From: Wocania_A sp965224845
Lineage (GTDB): Bacteria > Bacteroidota > Bacteroidia > Flavobacteriales > Flavobacteriaceae
Length of the DNA stretch: 64,000 nt
Direction: 5' to 3'
Assembly (NCBI GenBank): GCA_965224845.1
Contig: CBDDAJ010000032.1
Location: 62,001-126,000 of the forward strand
Position numbers and translations under genes: made by a program. Shown here in pieces: positions 58,771 through 64,000 of the stretch. Below the pieces are notes generated by a model. The model saw only the letters and a list, made by a program, of their open reading frames with translations, was not told where the DNA came from and did not search any database. Each line of letters starts with the position of its first letter. Within the stretch, counting starts at the first letter, position 1.

Positions 58771-59340
58771 CTAGTGATTATTACAAATTTTATCATAAAT
58801 ACTTTTTAACCTATCAATGCTTGATTTAGATAATGATTTATATGCATTACAAAATTTTTCACGATTATTAAGTGTTAAATATTCTATGTCGTCAAAATAA
58901 CTCTCTGCATAATCTCCATCTACAAATTGAGCTAAGTTTAAAAATAAATTCAGGCAATTTGATTTACCTTCATTAGATATTTTAACAATTAACTCATTTA
59001 GAGAATAGAATAGATTAGAATCTTCTTCATTAGAATATGTTAAATCATAAAAATATCCAAACTCAGAATCATTTATAGGTATTATACTTTCAACATAATG
59101 ATTTTTTAATATACTGTTCTCAAGAGCTAATGAAATATTCTTAATATTGTTTTTATAGTCATTCAAAGTTCTATTCTTACTAAAAACAAAAGTGGTATCT
59201 ACTTGATTTTCTTTGGAAGTATCACCTATCGTATCTTTTTTTATTGAAGTTTCTGATTTATCAGAAACAATACTATTCTTCTTTTTAGAATTACAGCTCG
59301 CTACTATGACAAATATTAAAAGTAAAATTATTTTTCTCAT
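58771..59340 (-). CDS. Lipoprotein, candidate immunity protein for the RHS toxin
   Basis: A 189-residue lipoprotein with lipobox VIVASC (Cys16), a Ser/Lys/Thr/Asp-rich linker to about residue 50, and an alpha-helical C-terminal domain (NLFLNLAQFVDGDYAESYFDDIEYL, LSKSSIDRLKSIYDKI). I recognise no family. It starts 23 bp after the RHS stop codon on the same strand, the standard place for a polymorphic-toxin immunity gene. The envelope location suits a toxin acting on peptidoglycan, which is what the RHS C-terminal domain suggests. The immunity role is inferred from position and location only. Confidence 0.75.
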   Translation of the reverse strand: MRKIILLLIFVIVASCNSKKKNSIVSDKSETSIKKDTIGDTSKENQVDTTFVFSKNRTLNDYKNNIKNISLALENSILKNHYVESIIPINDSEFGYFYDLTYSNEEDSNLFYSLNELIVKISNEGKSNCLNLFLNLAQFVDGDYAESYFDDIEYLTLNNREKFCNAYKSLSKSSIDRLKSIYDKICNNH

Positions 59341-59363
59341 TATTTTAAAGTTTAAATAATAGG

Positions 59364-62300
59364 TTAATCTTTAATTGGCGGTTTAGGTATTATGATAGGA
59401 AGTGGAGTTGAGGGAATCACTAAGGGTATTGGAGGTAAAACCACAGGGTCTATCGTTGGTACAGGACTTGGTGTTATAGGATTTGGTGTTATGGTAGAAA
59501 CAGGTGCTAAAGGAGTCGCTGCTCTATTGTTTTGTACAATAGATATGTTCCAAGACCCATATTTTTCAATAGCATCTTCCATAGCAGGAAAAAAAGCAGG
59601 CTCGCATCTTATACATCCTAATGTTTTTCTACTCGAGAATTTTTTATGCTCTCTTCCAGCATGAAACCCCATACCTTTCCTAACAGTGCCTGTAGATTCT
59701 CTAAAATTTTTAGCTCTATATATACCAACTTCTCCATATGCTCCATATTTGGAATCTCTCAAAACTATTGGGGTAGCTCCAGCTGTTCTGTAAAACCACA
59801 AAGTAAAATTACTAAGTTTCTTTTTTTCTTTTGCTTTTCCATGTAAGTGAGGTGTATTTCTATCATGCATTTTATAAACTCCGTCTTCCCATTTACCATT
59901 AGAAGTACTAGTTACAATATTGTGAGCATCAAACGTAGCTAATAATATATCATCCGAATCATCATTGGGCGTATCATTGTCATCATAAATGTAAACTTTA
60001 TTTGCAGTACCATCAAAAATAACATATGGATTATTTAATCCTTTTGGAGCTCTTCCATCTGAGTCTGTATAATATAGCGGACTGTTAAATCCATAATTGT
60101 ATGGACTATAACTCGGCATAGTTTCTGCTAAAGGGTCTATATTCATCCAACACCCTAAAGCTGCATCATAATTTCTTGCACCAAAATCGTATGTATTCAA
60201 TCCTAGTTCTTCTGATAACTCTTTGCCACCAAATTTATAGTTAAGAGCTATATGCGATGTACCACTATTATTATACCCTTTATGTTTAAGTCCAAATGGA
60301 TAATAATTATTTTCTTCCAGGATTTCAACATCTACAGGGGCATTAACTTTACGTATGCCTACGTTGTCAAACCATACGTTCCCCGCTCGTCCCCACCACG
60401 CTGAAGCGTTTATCCTCATGTTGAGGGTTCTGATATTTGCTGGTGCAGTAACACGTTTTTCTACATAAATCCACTGACCAATCTTATCCGTAATCTGTTC
60501 CTCTTCAAACACAGTAAAGTACCCCGTCTCGGTTTCTGTCTTCATGACTACTCCAAGTCGTATAACCGGGTTATCACTATAGGCCCAGCCATAAATAATA
60601 TAATCTGTAGCTTCACTGTTATTTATATCCAGTGATTGATCCATGTGAGCAACGGTATCTGGATGCGCACTGTCGGTATACAATCTGGCACTGTAGTTCT
60701 CCTTATAAACAAAATTAGTATCAAACTCGGTAACTGAATGCCCCCAAGTTGCCCCAAGACTATTCCAACCACTTGCACTTTCAAAATCATCAAAAAACAT
60801 TTGGGTAGAAGCTCCCGTTATTTCTCCATCGTTATTACTGTCTTTATAACTCAACCTTACATTCCCTAAATGGTCTTTGTATTGGTATACATAGCTATAA
60901 CTACTACCATTAACATCTACATAGCCTTCAGAGTGATTAAAGAATTTTAAAACATCTACAGCATTTGGATTAAAAACAGAAATATGTTTCAAGTAGACAT
61001 AATTACCAGCATAAGATGTTTCTGTTGTAACTCCTGCTAGTGGGCTAACACTTTTCTTCAACTTTACTCCATTAGCATCATATATATAACTGATAAATTG
61101 ATCATTAAATCCATCAGTAATTATAATCTGTTCAGGCAAATTTAAATGATTATATGTTATGGAGGTTATATCTTTATTCACATCAGAGGTTAAGTTGCCA
61201 TTAGCGTCGTAAATATAATCATTTTGTGAGATATTTACATCTTTAAAACCATAATCGCTATTTGCAGAGTCGATAACCTTTATAAGTTTATTACTATCCG
61301 CTTCATAAGTATATGCTAAGTTATCCATGTCTCCAAAATGACTGGCATTTGAGGCCTCTGGAGTCGCTACAATATGACCTTGCCTTCTTAAAAAACTAAT
61401 GTTTCCATTTTTATCGTAGCCTATAGGTTCGGCTATATTCCCCAAATTATACCTGCCATTATCACTTATCCCTGTTTTTATTCTGTTTAAAGCATCATAT
61501 TCGTACTTATACCATTTTAAACTAATATCGGTATTGGCTGTTTTCCATTCGGTTTCGGCTATATTACCGTTAAATAGATTGGTACCTCCGTGATTATTAG
61601 TATTGTAATTAATATTAAAACTAAATAAATCGTTACCCAGGTTTGAAGGGTTGTTTATTTGCTTGAGCCAACCACGGATGTTATAAGCATAATCAACCGT
61701 TTGTAATGCACTTCTGCTACTTGATATTTTAAGCCCTTTTATTATGTTTCCGTTATAATACATAGATACATCTCCAAGCAATGCTCCTGTTGATGGAGTA
61801 AGAGATGTGTAAAAAATTTGTCCGTTCTTTAAATAGTTTATGGTGCTTCCAATTCGTTCAACCTTAAAAGTATCTCCTGCCTGGTATGACCCAAAAGACC
61901 CTTTATTACTTCCCGATTCATATATTCTTAAATCACCACTATGGTGCGTATAGATAGCATAATCTATGGTGGCGTAGTTCGCATTGGTATTATCTGTGGA
62001 AAGCCCAACCATTATCCTACTTAATAGTGGTATTTGGTATTCTATATACCCATCTCCGCTAAAGGATCCTTTGGTGGCTAATCCTGTTTGCCATGCAGCT
62101 CCTGATGTTTTAGTAATTTCGTCATTAATTATCGAAATTCCTCCAACCAAATCTTTATAGCCTTCTTCTACTGCTACATTACCAAGCTCTTTACTTTCTA
62201 ATTGCCCCAGGTTGTCGTAGTTGTTTTTTACTATTTGCGTTGGGTTTTGGTTATTTATTTTTTGTGTTTGAGAAATTAAGCGCCCTACATGATCGTATGT

Positions 62301-63893
62301 AAAAACATCTTCAGTTATTATAGGAGCAGCAGTTCCTTTAATATGTTCAGCCTTTACTTTTTTTGCTTTTCCTACAAAATCCAATTCGGTTTCAACAAAG
62401 TCTGAAGTTAAGAGGTACTCGTTTTTAACCCCTTCTAAAATAGCACGCCCTTTGGTGTCGTAAAGCGTTATGCTTAATACCCATTTATAAGTTCCGCTTG
62501 TTAAAACTCGTGCTACACTAGCTGTAGGCAACCCTTTAACATTTTGAGAAACGGTTTGTCCTAATACCGTTGCAGGGATGGTATATCCATGAAGAGGAAA
62601 ATTGTAATTATCGTAGTAATTAGTAGTAAGTGGCTCATGGACGGTAGTAGCTATTGACGGATAGGTGTTCATTGTATAAAACCCATTTGCCGGAGTTTCA
62701 TATTGTGCTGCTGTTGCATTGGCATTACTTTGTGCTTGTGCTCTGTTTATTGCCAGTGTAGCAATGCCTGTATAAGCAATCCTACCAAAGGCATCATACT
62801 TTGTAAAAAGCCATTTGTTTTGTGCATCTAAATTGGCATCTTGAGTCATTATAGGCTGATCCAATTTATTATATACAATAGATTCCCAGCCTTTACCCGG
62901 TATTTTCTTTTCTACCAATCGGTTTCTATCATCATATATATACTGATAGCATAATCCAGATAATGCAGCAGCTGTAGGTAAAGCCGTTTGTGGCTCAGAC
63001 TTTGGAGGTAGCACATAGGTTAAATTCCCATACTCATCATATATATAATAGGTGTCGTGTGCTACTTCTGTTTCACCAGCATCATTTGTATCATGATCGC
63101 CATTTAAATCCATATCGGTATAGGTGCGTTTTAGTATCACCCGTCCTTGTTTGTCTTTAAACTCCTCGGTAGTATGGTTCTTCGTACTGGTACCATCGTG
63201 ATTTTCATCTTTGGTAATGGCTTTGTATAGCGCATTAGCTTTATAATACCCTCCATCTACAGCAGTATTTAAAACTAACGTTGGCGTATAAGTAGTTACT
63301 CCATTAGTTGTTGTTGGGTTTAAAGTAACTTCATAACGTCTAACCTCATTAGTACTGTTACTATAATATTCAAACTCAATTTCATGACCACCATCTTGTT
63401 TCCAATCTTTTCCCGGAGCAGCTTGTTTTAAAACCCTGTTAAGGGGTGAGGCTTCAAACTTTTTTTGTGAGTAGGCATTAATATTATTAAGCGTAACATT
63501 AGGAAAGTCGGGTTCATATTTAACCGCATCGTAATAGGTTTTGTTTGCTGTTTCGGCACCTGTTCTAAAAAATCCTCCATTGGTTGGCTCTGCATACGGT
63601 AGCCAATCTTTATCTTGCCTGCCATAATCATCATAATCAATATGTGTAATTATATCTTCGCTATTGCCTCCTGCTCGTATGCCTATAGCTTGTATAGGTC
63701 TTCCTAAGCCATCAAAATAGGTAATACTTTCTATTTTATCTTGATCAGTAAGGGTTTGTGATTGACTATTAACCACTCCATCTTGTGTTTTTACTTGATA
63801 GGTTGTGTTTTTTATATAATTTTCGGTAACTGTTTGCCCTTTTGCTATGGATGAAACGAATATTAAGGCTATTGTATATAGTAACTTTTTCAT
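59364..63893 (-). CDS. Secreted RHS/DUF6443 polymorphic toxin with L,D-transpeptidase/Tlde1-like C-terminal domain
   Basis: A 1509-residue protein. Order: signal peptide (1-19, ending AKGQ); DUF6443 (about 24-150; YFDGLGRPIQAIGI); YD repeats; a lectin-like insert (about 580-720; DGYIEYQIPLLSRIMVGLS); more YD repeats; a galactose-binding-like insert (about 1050-1185; VWFDNVGIRKV); the RHS core (about 1210-1285; FGARNYDAALGCWMNIDPLAE). The variable C-terminal domain (about 1290-1460) begins YVIFDGTANKVYIYDD and ends with His1411 in GMGFHAGREHK and Cys1427 in LGCIRCEP: the His and GCIR spacing of YkuD L,D-transpeptidase/Tlde1-type peptidoglycan enzymes. A Pro-rich tail (1459-1509) follows. The core ends DSDGRAP, not the usual DPxGL. 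It follows an upstream YD-repeat gene by 11 bp, with AGGAGG close to its ATG. Confidence 0.9.
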   Translation of the reverse strand: MKKLLYTIALIFVSSIAKGQTVTENYIKNTTYQVKTQDGVVNSQSQTLTDQDKIESITYFDGLGRPIQAIGIRAGGNSEDIITHIDYDDYGRQDKDWLPYAEPTNGGFFRTGAETANKTYYDAVKYEPDFPNVTLNNINAYSQKKFEASPLNRVLKQAAPGKDWKQDGGHEIEFEYYSNSTNEVRRYEVTLNPTTTNGVTTYTPTLVLNTAVDGGYYKANALYKAITKDENHDGTSTKNHTTEEFKDKQGRVILKRTYTDMDLNGDHDTNDAGETEVAHDTYYIYDEYGNLTYVLPPKSEPQTALPTAAALSGLCYQYIYDDRNRLVEKKIPGKGWESIVYNKLDQPIMTQDANLDAQNKWLFTKYDAFGRIAYTGIATLAINRAQAQSNANATAAQYETPANGFYTMNTYPSIATTVHEPLTTNYYDNYNFPLHGYTIPATVLGQTVSQNVKGLPTASVARVLTSGTYKWVLSITLYDTKGRAILEGVKNEYLLTSDFVETELDFVGKAKKVKAEHIKGTAAPIITEDVFTYDHVGRLISQTQKINNQNPTQIVKNNYDNLGQLESKELGNVAVEEGYKDLVGGISIINDEITKTSGAAWQTGLATKGSFSGDGYIEYQIPLLSRIMVGLSTDNTNANYATIDYAIYTHHSGDLRIYESGSNKGSFGSYQAGDTFKVERIGSTINYLKNGQIFYTSLTPSTGALLGDVSMYYNGNIIKGLKISSSRSALQTVDYAYNIRGWLKQINNPSNLGNDLFSFNINYNTNNHGGTNLFNGNIAETEWKTANTDISLKWYKYEYDALNRIKTGISDNGRYNLGNIAEPIGYDKNGNISFLRRQGHIVATPEASNASHFGDMDNLAYTYEADSNKLIKVIDSANSDYGFKDVNISQNDYIYDANGNLTSDVNKDITSITYNHLNLPEQIIITDGFNDQFISYIYDANGVKLKKSVSPLAGVTTETSYAGNYVYLKHISVFNPNAVDVLKFFNHSEGYVDVNGSSYSYVYQYKDHLGNVRLSYKDSNNDGEITGASTQMFFDDFESASGWNSLGATWGHSVTEFDTNFVYKENYSARLYTDSAHPDTVAHMDQSLDINNSEATDYIIYGWAYSDNPVIRLGVVMKTETETGYFTVFEEEQITDKIGQWIYVEKRVTAPANIRTLNMRINASAWWGRAGNVWFDNVGIRKVNAPVDVEILEENNYYPFGLKHKGYNNSGTSHIALNYKFGGKELSEELGLNTYDFGARNYDAALGCWMNIDPLAETMPSYSPYNYGFNSPLYYTDSDGRAPKGLNNPYVIFDGTANKVYIYDDNDTPNDDSDDILLATFDAHNIVTSTSNGKWEDGVYKMHDRNTPHLHGKAKEKKKLSNFTLWFYRTAGATPIVLRDSKYGAYGEVGIYRAKNFRESTGTVRKGMGFHAGREHKKFSSRKTLGCIRCEPAFFPAMEDAIEKYGSWNISIVQNNRAATPLAPVSTITPNPITPSPVPTIDPVVLPPIPLVIPSTPLPIIIPKPPIKD

Positions 63894-63904
63894 GATCCTC
63901 CTAA

Positions 63905-64000
63905 TTAATTGTTATTGTTTTGTGATGCATAATTGTATTCGTTTTCGCTGAGGATATTTCCATCTGAGTCTTTTACCCGTATTAAACGATTAAAACTGTC
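63905..64000 (-). CDS. C-terminal end of an upstream YD-repeat/RHS-like protein (partial)
   Basis: Read from the right edge on the minus strand, an open frame encodes DSFNRLIRVKDSDGNILSE followed by a short Asn-rich tail and a TAA stop at 63905. The sequence is a YD-repeat unit (RLxxVKDxDGN), as found at the end of the secreted YD-repeat proteins that precede RHS toxin genes in flavobacteria. Only 31 residues are in the window; the rest lies beyond base 64000. The 11-bp gap to the RHS start indicates co-transcription. Confidence 0.75.
   Translation of the reverse strand, partial: DSFNRLIRVKDSDGNILSENEYNYASQNNNN

Larger units (their letters stand above)
57030..64000. mobile_element. Putative genomic island at tRNA-Asp (left end; right end outside window)
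   Basis: An integrase gene next to the 3' end of a tRNA gene, followed by accessory genes of a polymorphic-toxin locus, is the usual layout of an integrated island. The left attachment site would lie in the tRNA 3' half (roughly 57080-57104). No second copy of that sequence occurs in the window, so the right end, if present, lies beyond 64000. Excision and mobility are unproven. Confidence 0.6.

Noticed and set aside
59392..59664. Plus-strand 90-residue frame, Gly/Val-rich, opposite the RHS tail
   Set aside because: It is the antisense of the Pro-rich C-terminus of the RHS toxin; the Gly richness is a mirror of CCN codons. No start signal or family match.
57080..64000. Second attachment-site copy of the tRNA-Asp 3' end within the window
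   Set aside because: No repeat of the tRNA 3' sequence was found to the right of the integrase, so the island end cannot be placed here.
1..64000. CRISPR arrays, rRNA genes, riboswitches, IS transposases
   Set aside because: No regularly spaced repeats, rRNA segments, recognisable riboswitch cores or transposase genes were seen on either strand.

Overview
The window is an AT-rich chromosomal segment of a Bacteroidota bacterium, almost certainly a member of the Flavobacteriaceae. The support is a T9SS type A sorting-domain protein, many upstream boxes of the Bacteroidota form TAnnTTTG, weak Shine-Dalgarno sites, families typical of this group (DUF4271, DUF4296, a DPP11-type S46 peptidase, a DNA polymerase III alpha subunit with its own N-terminal proofreading exonuclease, ATP-type PEP carboxykinase) and an RHS/DUF6443 locus. 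No rRNA, CRISPR array, insertion sequence or replication origin was seen. One tRNA (Asp) is present.

Layout. 1-7.7 kb: the end of a LytTR response regulator, a dipeptidyl-peptidase, a probable glutamine/methionine aminotransferase plus omega-amidase pair, an Ig-like lipoprotein and ComF. 7.8-24.5 kb: mostly housekeeping genes (glyS, an Lrp regulator, a saccharopine dehydrogenase-type enzyme, pckA, hemD-DUF4271, a polyprenol-phosphate mannosyltransferase, pyrC-DUF4296, tyrS), interrupted at 10.7-12.0 kb by a lone leucine-rich-repeat gene with cassette-like flanks. 24.6-31.9 kb: an OmpR-type two-component pair, a glycosyltransferase, trmB, a LysE-type exporter, an alkyltransferase-like protein and an Fe-S module (Mrp/ApbC, NifU, 2Fe-2S ferredoxin). 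31.9-37.6 kb: GH18 lipoprotein, metallophosphoesterase, a Met/His-rich outer-membrane protein with a small CxxxC membrane protein, an SGNH hydrolase and glutaryl-CoA dehydrogenase. 38.0-44.6 kb: a four-gene operon of 'planctomycete-type' cytochrome/DUF1549-DUF1553, DUF1501, a sugar isomerase-like TIM barrel and DUF2231-cytochrome-LRR proteins. 44.6-52.2 kb: trmN6, rimM, rpsP, a lactonase-like propeller and dnaE.

52.4-54.6 kb holds two small regulatory modules with operator-like palindromes visible in the DNA. One is a MarR regulator with a Cys-rich tail, a DUF2024 protein and a mini-thioredoxin, with shared AGGAnTCCTAACTA sites. The other is an ArsR regulator with an SRPBCC protein and two GCAAC-N6-GTTGC sites 42 bp apart. 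trxA, a ClpP paralogue and a DUF58 protein follow.

At 57.03 kb a tRNA-Asp gene is followed by an IntDOT-like tyrosine recombinase, which I read as the left edge of a genomic island running past the end of the window. Its visible cargo is an RHS polymorphic-toxin locus on the minus strand: the C-terminal tail of an upstream YD-repeat protein, a 1509-residue secreted RHS/DUF6443 protein whose C-terminal domain carries an H-x15-C L,D-transpeptidase/Tlde1-like signature, and a 189-residue lipoprotein 23 bp downstream that is well placed to be a periplasmic immunity protein. This proposed envelope-targeting toxin-immunity pair and the planctomycete-type cytochrome operon are the most interesting systems here.
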